Positions 52,779-62,740 of a DNA stretch of 64,000 nucleotides are shown here, one piece after another. The notes beneath the pieces were generated by a model. It was given only the letters and a program-made list of their open reading frames with translations. It was not told the DNA's origin and did no database searches. A program made the position numbers and the translations under genes. The DNA is from an uncultured Eubacteriales bacterium (GTDB taxonomy: Bacteria; Bacillota; Clostridia; Oscillospirales; Acutalibacteraceae). Where the stretch lies: assembly GCA_934457095.1 (NCBI GenBank), contig CAKSHJ010000001.1, positions 1 to 64,000 of the forward strand, given 5' to 3'. How positions within the stretch are numbered: the stretch's first letter is position 1; the number at the start of each line of letters is the position of its first letter.

Positions 52779-54164
52779 ATGAAATTGTCTATCCCGCACA
52801 AACCGTTCCGAACCTTCGGCGGAGCCAAAGTACCGCACCGGAAACACAGCGGCTCAGCGCCCACGCAAACAATGCCTCTGCCCCAAAAAGTGCGCATCCC
52901 CATGCAAATGCACCTAGGCGCGCCCTGCACCCCCCTTGTAAAAATAGGCGAACAGGTCCTTATGGGGCAAAAAATCGGCGACAGCGAGGCATTCATATCA
53001 GCGCCGATACACGCAAGCATTGCCGGAAAAGTGACCGCCCTTGAAAAACTGGTCATGCCAGACGGCAAAAGCGTAGAAGCGGTTGTCATCACCGCCGACG
53101 AAGAACAAGCGGTTTCTCCGGAGGTTGCACCCCCGGAAATTCACACAAAAGAAGATTTTATCAAGGCAATTCGGGAATCCGGACTGGTTGGATTAGGCGG
53201 CGGCGGATTTCCGACGCACGTAAAAATCAACCCGCCAAAACCGGTGCACACCCTTCTGATTAACGCAGCCGAATGCGAACCATACATTACAGCCGACCAC
53301 CGTGAAATGCTGGAAAACAGCGACCGCGTAATTGACGGCATGTTTGCGGTTGCAAAGCACCTTGGTATCAAGCGAATCATCATCGGGATCGAAAGCAACA
53401 AACCGGACGCCATTGCACTGCTGAAGGAAAAATTAGCCGCCGACAGCCGAAACCAAAACGGAATGGCCGGCGTATTGACGCTGCGTTCCATCTACCCGCA
53501 AGGCGCCGAGCGCGTACTGATACAAGCGGCAACCGGCCAGCAATTAAACCCGCGTATGCTGCCGGCGGACCTTGGCTGCATTGTCATGAACGTAACCACC
53601 GCAGGGTTTATTGCAGACTATCTAAAAACGGGCATGCCGCTGTTGCAAAAACGAGTCACCGTCGACGGCTCCGCGATACAAAACCCGCAAAACATCATTG
53701 CGCCCATCGGTACCTATTTAGAAGATATCGTCACCTTTTGCGGCGGCTACCAAGCAGAATTACGACAAATTCTGCTGGGCGGACCGATGATGGGCACTGC
53801 AATTCCCTCAGAAAATTTTCAAATCATCAAGCAGACCAACGGCCTATTGTTTTTCAGCGAGAAAGACCTTGCCAAAAAGCGCACCACAGCGTGTATTCAC
53901 TGCGGAGCCTGCGTAAGCGTATGCCCCATGCATTTAGAACCCAACTCCATGGAAAAAAGCTACCAAAAAAGGCAAACGGACGACTTACGGCAACTCAGCG
54001 TAATAACGTGCATAGAATGCGGATGCTGTTCCTTCAGCTGCCCGGCCAACCGCCCGCTGGTACAGTCATTCCGTTTAGGCAAAGCGCTGCTGCGCAAAGA
54101 GGACGCACAAGAACAAGCAAGACAAGAAGCCGAAAAAGCCAAAGCTCAAGCGGCAAGTTCTTAA
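52779..54164 (+). CDS. rnfC: Rnf complex subunit C (NADH-binding)
   Basis: A 461-residue soluble subunit. GLGGGGFPTHVK (about 133) is the NADH/FMN-binding loop, and two 4Fe-4S motifs are at the C-terminus (CIHCGACVSVCP and CIECGCCSFSCP). AGGAGG precedes the ATG. First gene of rnfCDGEAB, the order of clostridial Rnf operons; the complex couples ferredoxin:NAD+ oxidoreduction to ion pumping. Confidence 0.96.
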   Translation: MKLSIPHKPFRTFGGAKVPHRKHSGSAPTQTMPLPQKVRIPMQMHLGAPCTPLVKIGEQVLMGQKIGDSEAFISAPIHASIAGKVTALEKLVMPDGKSVEAVVITADEEQAVSPEVAPPEIHTKEDFIKAIRESGLVGLGGGGFPTHVKINPPKPVHTLLINAAECEPYITADHREMLENSDRVIDGMFAVAKHLGIKRIIIGIESNKPDAIALLKEKLAADSRNQNGMAGVLTLRSIYPQGAERVLIQAATGQQLNPRMLPADLGCIVMNVTTAGFIADYLKTGMPLLQKRVTVDGSAIQNPQNIIAPIGTYLEDIVTFCGGYQAELRQILLGGPMMGTAIPSENFQIIKQTNGLLFFSEKDLAKKRTTACIHCGACVSVCPMHLEPNSMEKSYQKRQTDDLRQLSVITCIECGCCSFSCPANRPLVQSFRLGKALLRKEDAQEQARQEAEKAKAQAASS

Positions 54165-54217
54165 ACGTCGTAACTTACAATTTTGGAAAGTAGAATTCGG
54201 AAAGGCTTGAATACATT

Positions 54218-55189
54218 ATGAAAGAAAAATTGCTGGTAAGCTCGTCGCCGCATTTAAGACGAAGCGCTACAACACAAAAAATCATGCTCGACGTAATTAT
54301 CGCCATGATACCCGCAGCGGTCGCGTCGATTGTATTTTTCGGCTACTGGGCGGTCATCACGCTTGCAACCTCCATTACCTCCTGCGTACTAACAGAATTC
54401 ATCTGCCGCAAGGTCATGAAGCGAGAACAAACAATAGGCGATCTCAGCGCAGTAGTAACGGGTATGCTGCTGGCCTTCAATTTGCCGGCAAATCTCAACC
54501 CGCTGATCACGGCCTTTGGCGGCGTAATCGCCATCGTCGTAGCAAAGCAAATGTTCGGCGGTCTGGGCCAAAATTTTGTAAACCCCGCGCTAACAGCACG
54601 CATTGTGCTCATGGTTTCGTTCCCGCTTTATATGGCAACTTGGGTCAAACCGTTCTTTTACATAGGCACCCCGGACGTCCTGACCACCGCTACCCCGCTG
54701 GGCATTCTGGCTGAAGGCGCCGGCCCCATGCCCACCTACCTTGACATGTTCCTTGGAAACATCGGCGGCTCCATGGGAGAAACCAGCGTCCTTGCCATTT
54801 TACTGGGCGGCATTTATTTAATCGCACGCCGCGTAATCAACCCCATCGTACCGCTTGCCTTTCTCGGAACCGTCGCAGCAATATCAGGGGTTGCGTGCAT
54901 TTTCACCGGCAGAGATGTCCTAATAGACCTCCTATCGGGCGGCCTGATGCTGGGCGCATTTTTCATGGCAACCGACTACGCAACAACCCCGATCAACTGG
55001 CGCGGCAAGCTGGTCTTCGCAATCGGCTGCGGCATTTTCACCATGCTGATACGACTATTCGGCTCCTTACCGGAGGGCGTTTCGTATTCGATTTTGCTAA
55101 TGAATATTCTCACGCCGCACATCGAGCGTTTCACGCGCTTTCCAACATTCGGATCTATCAAGGAACGGAAAGGAGCGAAAAAACCGTGA
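54218..55189 (+). CDS. rnfD: Rnf complex subunit D
   Basis: A 323-residue membrane subunit with about nine segments. The VLTTATPLG segment (about 153) corresponds to the covalent FMN-threonine site of RnfD/NqrB. It overlaps rnfG (GTGA). Confidence 0.95.
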   Translation: MKEKLLVSSSPHLRRSATTQKIMLDVIIAMIPAAVASIVFFGYWAVITLATSITSCVLTEFICRKVMKREQTIGDLSAVVTGMLLAFNLPANLNPLITAFGGVIAIVVAKQMFGGLGQNFVNPALTARIVLMVSFPLYMATWVKPFFYIGTPDVLTTATPLGILAEGAGPMPTYLDMFLGNIGGSMGETSVLAILLGGIYLIARRVINPIVPLAFLGTVAAISGVACIFTGRDVLIDLLSGGLMLGAFFMATDYATTPINWRGKLVFAIGCGIFTMLIRLFGSLPEGVSYSILLMNILTPHIERFTRFPTFGSIKERKGAKKP

Positions 55190-55770
55190 AATTCAAACCA
55201 AAAGAAATCGCAATGCCCGCATTGATTTTATGTATCATTTGTCTGGTCGTAACCGGCGCGCTTTCGGTAACAAGCTTTATCACCAAAGACAAAATCGCTC
55301 AGCTAAACATCGAAACCGCAAAACAAGCGCGCACAGTAGTCCTGCCGGAAGCAGTGGATTTTAAACCGGCAGACGGCAAAGAAAGCTACTACATCGGCAA
55401 CGGGCCGGACGGCTCTGTTAAGGGCTACGTCTTCACCAACAGCGCAAAAGGCTACGCAGGCAGCCTGCAAGTCATGACGGGCATTAACACAAAAGGCCAA
55501 GTAACGGGCGTAACCATTTTATCGCTCAATGAAACGCCGGGTCTTGGCATGAACGCGCAAAACGCAGAATTCACCAACATGTATCGGCAACCCGTCCCCC
55601 GGGCGGGCTTTACGGTCATAAAATCGGGCCTACCGGAAAACGGCAACATCGTCGCGCTAACCGGCGCAACCATCACCACAAACGCAGTAACAGAAGCAGT
55701 AAACGCCTCAGTACAGCAATACAAAGTAATCACAAAGGAGGTGCCTGAACATGAGCAAGGGCTACGGTAA
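55186..55770 (+). CDS. rnfG: Rnf complex subunit G (covalent FMN)
   Basis: A 194-residue subunit. One N-terminal helix precedes an FMN-binding domain with LTGATITTNAVT (about 161-172), the covalent FMN-threonine motif. The start is a GTG at 55186 with AAAGGAG upstream, overlapping the rnfD stop; the longer open frame starting inside rnfD is not real. Confidence 0.93.
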   Translation: MKFKPKEIAMPALILCIICLVVTGALSVTSFITKDKIAQLNIETAKQARTVVLPEAVDFKPADGKESYYIGNGPDGSVKGYVFTNSAKGYAGSLQVMTGINTKGQVTGVTILSLNETPGLGMNAQNAEFTNMYRQPVPRAGFTVIKSGLPENGNIVALTGATITTNAVTEAVNASVQQYKVITKEVPEHEQGLR

Positions 55771-56434
55771 AGAACTAACAAAAGGCATTATTAAAGAAAA
55801 CCCGGTATTCCGCTTGGTATTAGGCACCTGCCCAACGCTTGCGGTAAGCACCAGCGCCATCAGCGCATTGGGCATGGGCGCAGCGGCAACGGTCGTACTG
55901 ATTTGCTCCAACCTTGTCATCTCGGCATGCCGCAACATCATACCGGACAAAGTGCGCATCCCGGCATACATCACAATCATCGCCGGTTTTGTATCAGTAG
56001 TACAACTGCTGGTAAAAGCATTTGTCCCGGTCATCGACCAATCATTGGGAATTTACCTGCCGCTAATCGTTGTAAACTGCATTATCTTAGGCAGAGCGGA
56101 AGCATTTGCAGGCAAAAACCCGGTTCTCCCCTCCATACTGGACGGCGTCGGTATGGGCATCGGCTTTACAGCGGCATTGCTGGCAATGGGCTGCATCCGA
56201 GAGCTGCTGGGCGCAGGCAAAATTTTCGACGTCCCGGTCACCCTCTCATTCATGGACCCAATCATCATTTTCGTACTGGCGCCGGGCGGCTTTTTTGTCT
56301 ACGGCATTTTAGTCGCAATTGTAAATAAACTCTCCAAGGGCAAAAAAGCGGAGCTGGGCTGCGGAGGCTGCCCAATGAGCGCTACCTGCTCAAAACTGAG
56401 CAAAGGAGGCGGCAACACCGATGATCATGCTTAA
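55751..56434 (+). CDS. rnfE: Rnf complex subunit E
   Basis: A 227-residue six-helix membrane subunit (NPVFRLVLGTCPTLAVS, then the DGVGMGIGF loop), with a C-terminal CGGCPMSATC segment. It overlaps rnfG by 20 bases and has AGGAGGTG upstream. Confidence 0.95.
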   Translation: MSKGYGKELTKGIIKENPVFRLVLGTCPTLAVSTSAISALGMGAAATVVLICSNLVISACRNIIPDKVRIPAYITIIAGFVSVVQLLVKAFVPVIDQSLGIYLPLIVVNCIILGRAEAFAGKNPVLPSILDGVGMGIGFTAALLAMGCIRELLGAGKIFDVPVTLSFMDPIIIFVLAPGGFFVYGILVAIVNKLSKGKKAELGCGGCPMSATCSKLSKGGGNTDDHA

Positions 56435-57035
56435 AAGCCTTGTAAGCATTTTTCTTGCAGGCATTCTAACAGAAAACTTTTTATTAAGCAAATTCTTAGG
56501 CATTTGCCCATTCTTAGGCGTTTCCAAAAAGCTGAATACCGCCGTAGGCATGAGCGCCGCGGTCATATTCGTCATGCTGATTTCCACCGCGGTCACCTGG
56601 CCCATTTACATGTTTGTCCTCATGCCGCTGGGCTTTGACTACCTGCAAACGGTAGTGTTCATCATCATCATCGCGGCATTGGTGCAGCTCATCGAGCTCA
56701 TCCTGAAAAAATTCATGCCGCCGCTATACAACTCGCTGGGCATATACCTGCCGCTGATTACAACCAACTGTGCAGTCCTGGGCATCACAACGCTGGTCAT
56801 AGAAAACACCCTCAGCAGCGAAAACTACGGCTTCACAGAATCCATGGTAAACGCATTCGGAAGCGGCATGGGTTTTCTGGTGGCAATGGTACTATTCGCA
56901 GGCATCCGCCAAAAGCTGGAAACCTGCGATATTCCGGAATTTCTAAAAGGGCTCCCCATCACACTGATTGCCGCGTCCCTGCTCGCCGTATCCTTCTTCG
57001 GCTTCCAAGGCTTAGTGGACGGCATGCTGGGTTAA
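56421..57035 (+). CDS. rnfA: Rnf complex subunit A
   Basis: A 204-residue six-helix subunit with the family's NFLLSKFLGICPFLGVS and the LPLITTNCAVLGI half-helix. It is the inverted-topology partner of RnfE and holds a shared Fe-S centre by its cysteines. It overlaps rnfE by 14 bases. Confidence 0.96.
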   Translation: MIMLKSLVSIFLAGILTENFLLSKFLGICPFLGVSKKLNTAVGMSAAVIFVMLISTAVTWPIYMFVLMPLGFDYLQTVVFIIIIAALVQLIELILKKFMPPLYNSLGIYLPLITTNCAVLGITTLVIENTLSSENYGFTESMVNAFGSGMGFLVAMVLFAGIRQKLETCDIPEFLKGLPITLIAASLLAVSFFGFQGLVDGMLG

Positions 57036-57050
57036 GAGAGGTAGGTTAAT

Positions 57051-57872
57051 ATGTGGGCATATGAAATACTAATTCCAATCGCAATCGTAGTCGGCATCGG
57101 CCTGTTACTGGGGCTGGTGCTGGCAGTCGCGGCAATCATCCTGCACGTTCCGGTAGACGAACGCATAGAAGAAGTCCAAGAAATTCTACCGGGCGTCAAC
57201 TGCGGAGCCTGCGGATTTTCCGGGTGTTCAGGCTATGCAGCAGCATTATGCAACGGCAGCGCAGAAAACGGCCTTTGCTCGCCGGGCGGCGCAGAAGTCG
57301 CAGAAAAAATCAGCAAACTCTTAGGCGGAGAAGCAGTAAAAATGCAACCCAAAGTCGCCATGGTCCATTGCAACGGCACCTGCGAACACACCACGCACAA
57401 AATGGAATACCAAGGCATACAAACGTGCGCGGGAGCAAGCATAATGTCCGGCGGCACAGGCGAATGCCACTACGGCTGCTTAGGCCTTGGCGACTGCGTA
57501 AAAGTCTGCGAATACGACGCCTTAAAAATCGAAAACGGCGTAGCGGTAGTCCAGCCGGAAAAATGCACCGCCTGCACCATGTGCGTCAAAGAGTGCCCCA
57601 AAAACCTGATCCGTCTGGTCACGCTCAAAGAACAAGCCGTAGTACGCTGCAACAATCAAGACAAAGGCGCCCAAGCCAACAAAGTCTGCAAAGTAAGCTG
57701 TATCGCGTGCTCCAAATGCGTCAAAGCATGCGCATATCAGGCAATTACCATTCAAAATTTCCGCGCGGTCATCGACCCGGAAAAATGCACCGCCTGCGGC
57801 GAATGCGTTGCAGTGTGCCCCAAAAACTGCATCACGCTCTATTCCGAAACGCCGCGTCAAATCCAAGCATAG
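57051..57872 (+). CDS. rnfB: Rnf complex subunit B (ferredoxin-accepting)
   Basis: A 273-residue subunit. An N-terminal helix (7-30) precedes the NCGACGFSGCSGYA cluster site (about 50) and further 4Fe-4S motifs (CTACTMCVKECP, CIACSKCVKAC, CTACGECVAVCP). It takes electrons from reduced ferredoxin. Last gene of the operon. Confidence 0.96.
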   Translation: MWAYEILIPIAIVVGIGLLLGLVLAVAAIILHVPVDERIEEVQEILPGVNCGACGFSGCSGYAAALCNGSAENGLCSPGGAEVAEKISKLLGGEAVKMQPKVAMVHCNGTCEHTTHKMEYQGIQTCAGASIMSGGTGECHYGCLGLGDCVKVCEYDALKIENGVAVVQPEKCTACTMCVKECPKNLIRLVTLKEQAVVRCNNQDKGAQANKVCKVSCIACSKCVKACAYQAITIQNFRAVIDPEKCTACGECVAVCPKNCITLYSETPRQIQA

Positions 57873-57874
57873 AC

Positions 57875-57910
57875 AAAAAAAGCGCTGCCACAACAAGCGG
57901 CGCTTTTTCT
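57875..57910 (+). terminator. Terminator of the rnf operon
   Basis: AAAAAGCGC and GCGCTTTTT (with an inner TGC/GCG-type pairing) right after rnfB, followed by CTTTTT. Confidence 0.8.
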
Positions 57911-58011
57911 TTTTACCCCTTCCCCACTGCGCCAAAACAGAAAATTTCACTAAAATTCACCAAAAAACTATACAAAAACAGTACACATTTATGGAAAGCG
58001 CACCCCAGCTA

Positions 58012-58040
58012 TTGACATCGCTTATCGTTTTGCTTTAAGA
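58012..58040 (+). promoter_or_regulatory. Possible promoter of the activase operon
   Basis: TTGACA (58012-58017), 17-base spacer, TTAAGA (58035-58040). The -35 box is perfect and the -10 box weak. If correct, an upstream ATG at 58040 is not in the transcript, which supports the start at 58145. Confidence 0.45.
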
Positions 58041-58144
58041 TGAAACAAGAAGTATGTAAAAAAACTGTCATATCGCGGCTGCCGGCACGATATAAAAAGA
58101 ATAAGGAAAGCATTCGAAAGAAAAAACATCAGGTGAAAAAGAAC

Positions 58145-61048
58145 ATGATAAAAATAGGCTTAGATATAGGCTCAACCACAATCAAATGCGTAGTATTAGA
58201 CGAAAACGAAGAAATCCGCCATTGCAGTTACGAGCGGCACTATTCTCAAATCACCGAAAAAATAGCGCTGCTGCTAAGAAAAATCAAAACCGAATTTGCA
58301 CCCAACAGCAAAGCAGCGCTGGCAATTTCGGGCTCAGGAGGTATGGGCATCGCGCAAACATGCCAAATCCCTTTTGTGCAAGAGGTCTACGCGACCCGAA
58401 CGGCAGTCAGGCGCTACATCCCAAACGCAGACGTCATCATTGAACTGGGCGGAGAAGACGCCAAAATTCTGTTTTTAAGCGGCAGCATGGAGGTCCGCAT
58501 GAACGGTTCCTGCGCAGGCGGCACCGGCGCCTTCATCGACCAAATGGCGACCCTGCTGCACATGACCCCGTCGGAACTCAACGAAAGCGCCAAAGCGCAC
58601 GAGAAAATATACACCATCGCCTCCCGCTGCGGAGTCTTCGCAAAATCAGACATACAACCGTTACTGAACCAAGGCGCGCGCAAAAGCGACATCGCGGCAA
58701 GTATTTTTGCTGCAGTAGCAAACCAAACCATCGCCGGCCTTGCGCAAGGCAGAGAAATCACCGGCAACGTGGTCTATTTAGGCGGCCCGCTCACCTTTTT
58801 CTCAGAATTACGGCAAAGCTTTGATACCGCCTTAGGCGTAACGGGAATTTTCCCCAAAAACTCGCTGTATTACGTTGCGCTGGGCACGGCGCTGGGCAGT
58901 CGAGAGAGCGTTGACTTAGACCAAGCGATTGAGCGGGTAACACATTACAAACAAACGGGAGAATTCCTCAGCATCGAGCCGTTATTCACCACCCAAGAAG
59001 ACTACGAGTTATTCACGCAGCGGCACGCCAAAGCGGCAGCCAAACGCGGCAACCTTGAGTCTTATGAAGGCAAAGCCTATCTGGGAATCGACGCAGGCTC
59101 AACGACCATCAAAGCGGTCATACTGGGCGAGCACAACGAAATTTTAAACGAACTTTACCGCAGCAATTCCGGCGACCCGGTGCCGATTATCCAAAACTAC
59201 CTCACAGAATTATACAAAGCATACCCAAAGCTAAAAATCGAGTGCAGCGCGGTAACGGGCTACGGAGAAGAACTGCTGAAAAACGCATTTGGAATAGACT
59301 ACGGAATTGTAGAAACGATAGCGCATTACACGGCGGCAAAAACCTTTCTGCCAAAGGTAGATTTCATCATCGACATCGGCGGACAAGACATGAAATGCTT
59401 CAAAATACGCAACCGCGCAATTGACAATATTTTCCTCAACGAGGCCTGTTCCTCGGGCTGCGGCTCCTTTCTGCAAACCTTTGCCAACACGCTGGGGTAT
59501 GAGATAGCCGACTTTGCAAAACTGGGGTTATTCGCACAGCGGCCGGTCGATTTAGGCTCACGCTGCACGGTATTCATGAATTCCTCGGTCAAACAAGCGC
59601 AAAAAGACGGCGCCACCACCGCAGACATCTCGGCAGGCCTTTCGGTCAGCGTAGTCAAAAACGCGCTTTACAAGGTCATCCGCGCAGCCTCCCCGCAAGA
59701 GCTGGGCGAAAACATCGTCGTGCAAGGCGGCGCCTTTTTAAACGACGCGGTTTTGCGGGTATTTGAAAAAGAAATGGGCGTACACGTCATCCGCCCGAAC
59801 ATCGCCGGATTAATGGGCGCGTTCGGCGCGGCGGTCTACGCAAAAGAGCGCGGCAAAACGCAAAGCAAGCTGCTCAATTTACAGCAATTACAACGCTTTA
59901 CGCACAAGGTCAAATTAGTCGCCTGCGGTCTTTGCGGCAACCACTGCAAGCTAACGGTCAACACCTTTGACGGCGGCCGAAAATTCATCGGCGGCAACCG
60001 GTGCGAAAAGCCCATCAAGCAAAGCAAGGTCATTCAAGCGCCGAACATGTACGCATTTAAAATAGAAACGCTGCTCCAATACAAACCCATACCGGGCCCG
60101 CGGGGCAAAATCGGCCTGCCGCTTGGCATGAATCTATACGAAATGCTGCCGTTCTGGCACGCATTTTTCACCACGCTGGGCTTTGAAGTAGTCACCTCTC
60201 CCCTGTCAAACCGAGCACTGTACATAAAAGGGCAGCACACCATCCCGTCAGACACCGTCTGCTTCCCGGCAAAACTGATGCACGGCCACGTCTGCGCCTT
60301 GCTGGAGCAAGGGGTCCAAACGATTTTCTACCCGTGCCTAACGTACAATTTCGACGAAGGATTAAGCGACAACCATTACAACTGCCCGGTCGTAGCGTAC
60401 TACCCGGAGGTCATTTCGGCAAACGTAACGGAACTGGAGGGCAAAAATTTCATCGGAGATTATTTAGGCGTACACCGCAAAAAAGATTTCCCCGGAAAAA
60501 TGCAGGCAGTCCTTTCCAAATACTTTAACGGAATCACCCTAAGCGAGGTAAAAACCGCGGCAGAAGAGGCCTATCGGGAATACGCAAGCTATTTAGAGCG
60601 CATCCGCAAGCAGGGCGATATGATGATTGCGCAAGCGCGGGCAAACGGCATGCCGATTATTGTCTTATGCGGCCGACCGTACCATTTAGACCCGGAAATC
60701 AACCACGGGATCGACAAACTGATCACAGGACTCGGCGCATGCGTCATCACAGAGGACGTCATCAGCGGCAAAGTGACCAAGCTCAACACCACCGTACTGA
60801 ATCAATGGACGTACCACGCCAGATTATACGCAGCAGCGGAATACATTGCCAACAAACCGGAATTCCAACTGGTACAATTGGTCTCATTCGGTTGCGGAGT
60901 AGACGCCATCACCACCGACGAAGTCCGCAGCATTTTAGAAAAAAGCGGAAAAATCTACACACAAATCAAAATCGACGAAATCACAAATTCAGGAGCGGTC
61001 AGAATCCGGCTGCGCAGCCTATTCGCCGCATTGGAAAAGGAGATGTAA
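58145..61048 (+). CDS. Giant acyl-CoA dehydratase activase (two ASKHA domains plus DUF2229)
   Basis: A 967-residue protein. The first BcrA/BadF-type ASKHA ATPase domain starts with KIGLDIGSTTIK and carries the Fe-S cysteines in GSCAGGTGAF and SRCGVFAKSD. The second starts at about residue 315 (YLGIDAGSTTIK) with EACSSGCGSF and GSRCTVF. A C-terminal DUF2229 region (about 650-967) resembles the dehydratase-component fold. Activases inject one electron at low potential into 2-hydroxyacyl-CoA dehydratases with ATP hydrolysis. The next gene is the likely partner, and Rnf next door handles ferredoxin. Confidence 0.88.
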   Translation: MIKIGLDIGSTTIKCVVLDENEEIRHCSYERHYSQITEKIALLLRKIKTEFAPNSKAALAISGSGGMGIAQTCQIPFVQEVYATRTAVRRYIPNADVIIELGGEDAKILFLSGSMEVRMNGSCAGGTGAFIDQMATLLHMTPSELNESAKAHEKIYTIASRCGVFAKSDIQPLLNQGARKSDIAASIFAAVANQTIAGLAQGREITGNVVYLGGPLTFFSELRQSFDTALGVTGIFPKNSLYYVALGTALGSRESVDLDQAIERVTHYKQTGEFLSIEPLFTTQEDYELFTQRHAKAAAKRGNLESYEGKAYLGIDAGSTTIKAVILGEHNEILNELYRSNSGDPVPIIQNYLTELYKAYPKLKIECSAVTGYGEELLKNAFGIDYGIVETIAHYTAAKTFLPKVDFIIDIGGQDMKCFKIRNRAIDNIFLNEACSSGCGSFLQTFANTLGYEIADFAKLGLFAQRPVDLGSRCTVFMNSSVKQAQKDGATTADISAGLSVSVVKNALYKVIRAASPQELGENIVVQGGAFLNDAVLRVFEKEMGVHVIRPNIAGLMGAFGAAVYAKERGKTQSKLLNLQQLQRFTHKVKLVACGLCGNHCKLTVNTFDGGRKFIGGNRCEKPIKQSKVIQAPNMYAFKIETLLQYKPIPGPRGKIGLPLGMNLYEMLPFWHAFFTTLGFEVVTSPLSNRALYIKGQHTIPSDTVCFPAKLMHGHVCALLEQGVQTIFYPCLTYNFDEGLSDNHYNCPVVAYYPEVISANVTELEGKNFIGDYLGVHRKKDFPGKMQAVLSKYFNGITLSEVKTAAEEAYREYASYLERIRKQGDMMIAQARANGMPIIVLCGRPYHLDPEINHGIDKLITGLGACVITEDVISGKVTKLNTTVLNQWTYHARLYAAAEYIANKPEFQLVQLVSFGCGVDAITTDEVRSILEKSGKIYTQIKIDEITNSGAVRIRLRSLFAALEKEM

Positions 61049-61052
61049 CGGC

Positions 61053-62336
61053 ATGGCAGAGCTGGTATACGACGAAACAGGGCGATTACTCTTCACCAAA
61101 GAGATGAAAGAAGAATACACGATATTGTGCCCAACGATGATAGACATACACTTCCGGCTGGTACTGGAGGTCATGCGCAGCTTCGGGTATAAAGTCCAGC
61201 TGCTCAGCACAGAAAGCCCGAACATCGCGCAAGAGGGGCTCAAATACGTCCACAACGACACCTGTTACCCGGCGCTTCTGGTCATCGGGCAATTCATCGA
61301 CGCATTAAACAGCGGCAAATACGACGTCAACAAAGTAGCGTTAATCATCACGCAAACCGGCGGCGGATGCCGCGCGTCGAACTACATCCACCTGTTGCGC
61401 AAGGCATTATTACGGGCGGGCTATCCGCAGGTGCCGGTAATTTCGTTCAGCATCAACGGCATGGAAAAGAACCCGGGATTTTCGCTGAGCATCCCGTTTC
61501 TGCGCAAAATGATTTCCAGTTTATACTACGGCGACGTGCTGATGCAGCTCAAAAACAACATCGAGCCCTACGAACAAAACGCGGGTGAAACGGAGCAAAA
61601 CGTCGAAAAATGGATCGCAAAGCTGTCCGGGCAGTTACGCAAAGGCGAAGGCCTTTCCAGGAAGCAATTTGCACAAAATTCAAAGGAGATTGTGGAAGAT
61701 TTTGCAGCAATTCCCTATCATAGAACGCCTAAGGTGAAAGTAGGAATCGTAGGAGAAATCTACGTAAAATACGCAGCGATCGCAAACAACGGACTGGAAG
61801 CGTTCCTGCGTTCAGAGGGGTGCGAAGTATATATGCCCGGCATTGTCAATTTTGTGCTGTTCAAAATCGACAACCGATTAGACGACATAAAACTTTACGG
61901 CGGTAACACATTAAAGTACCAAATCAACAAAATCCTGCTGGACTACCTGCTATCGCTGCAAAACGTGATGATACGAGCCTTTAGGGAGCGCCCGGAATTA
62001 TTGGCCCCGGGCGACTATTACCATGTAAAAAACTTAGTAAAAGACGTTATTGGTTACGGCAACAAAATGGGCGAAGGCTGGCTGTTGCCCGCCGAAATTT
62101 TAGAGCTGATTGAAGCCGGCTATGAAAATATTGTGTGCGCGCAACCCTTTGGGTGCCTGCCCAACCATATTTGCGGCAAGGGTATGATTCGTAAAATTAA
62201 AGAAGTGGACGACCGGGCCAATATTGTTCCCATTGATTATGACCCCAGCGCTACGCGCGTTAACCAGGAAAACCGGATTAAGTTGATGCTCTCTATTGCT
62301 AAGGAAAAACTTTTGGAACAGACTTCTAAGTTATAA
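61053..62336 (+). CDS. 2-hydroxyacyl-CoA dehydratase (HgdB)-like protein
   Basis: A 427-residue protein of the HgdB/FldC-like superfamily (TQTGGGCRASNYIHLL cysteine region at about 105, GYGNKMGEGWLLPAEI, QPFGCLPNHI). It is coupled to the activase five bases upstream. The physiological substrate is unknown: proteins of this activase/DUF2229 pair form a widespread anaerobe family without an assigned reaction. Third-position base use changes from C-ending to T-ending near 61980, inside this intact gene. Confidence 0.82.
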   Translation: MAELVYDETGRLLFTKEMKEEYTILCPTMIDIHFRLVLEVMRSFGYKVQLLSTESPNIAQEGLKYVHNDTCYPALLVIGQFIDALNSGKYDVNKVALIITQTGGGCRASNYIHLLRKALLRAGYPQVPVISFSINGMEKNPGFSLSIPFLRKMISSLYYGDVLMQLKNNIEPYEQNAGETEQNVEKWIAKLSGQLRKGEGLSRKQFAQNSKEIVEDFAAIPYHRTPKVKVGIVGEIYVKYAAIANNGLEAFLRSEGCEVYMPGIVNFVLFKIDNRLDDIKLYGGNTLKYQINKILLDYLLSLQNVMIRAFRERPELLAPGDYYHVKNLVKDVIGYGNKMGEGWLLPAEILELIEAGYENIVCAQPFGCLPNHICGKGMIRKIKEVDDRANIVPIDYDPSATRVNQENRIKLMLSIAKEKLLEQTSKL

Positions 62337-62740
62337 TTTCTCGTTTTAAAAATGTTTCACGTGAAACATTTGTTCTTTCGCCCCCCTCTTTGCTGGAATG
62401 CTTTTTGTGCGTATTTTATAAAAATTTTTGCTGTGTGTGCATATTTTTTGTATGAAATGCCTCTGCCCGCACGGTATGGCGGTGCAGAATGGGTAAGGTT
62501 CGGTGGCGAGATGGGGTTTTATTGCGCCAATGTATGTTCGCGCGCAAACGGGCGCTTGGATGGCAGAAGAATTTTGGTCGTACTAAGACATAGCGTTGTG
62601 CGAATTGCGTGGTTTTTTGCCGTATTTTGTTGCTTTGTTGTGCATTTTCACTATTTTTCTTCCTCCCTTTCACTTTTTCGTTTCCTTATTCCCTTCTATG
62701 CGCTATAATAGAATCAAATTTATTTGAGGAGAGATTTCAC
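62337..62740. other. 404-bp intergenic region holding a parS site
   Basis: No coding frame here looks real. It contains a perfect parS site at its left end. I saw no match to the DnaA box TTATCCACA. The right end has a TATAAT (62704-62709) 20 bases before the ribosome site of the lipoprotein gene, with only a weak -35 match. Confidence 0.6.
62353..62368. promoter_or_regulatory. parS centromere site (ParB/Spo0J binding)
   Basis: TGTTTCACGTGAAACA, a perfect 16-bp palindrome identical to the consensus parS bound by ParB/Spo0J in Firmicutes. Such sites cluster around the chromosome origin. Confidence 0.92.

Noticed and set aside
54895..55185. Extended N-terminus for RnfG reaching into rnfD
   Set aside because: It overlaps rnfD out of frame; the GTG at 55186 has a good ribosome site and gives the normal family start.
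62337..62740. A chromosomal replication origin proper
   Set aside because: No DnaA-box cluster and no dnaA/dnaN genes are present; only parS and a skew change support proximity.
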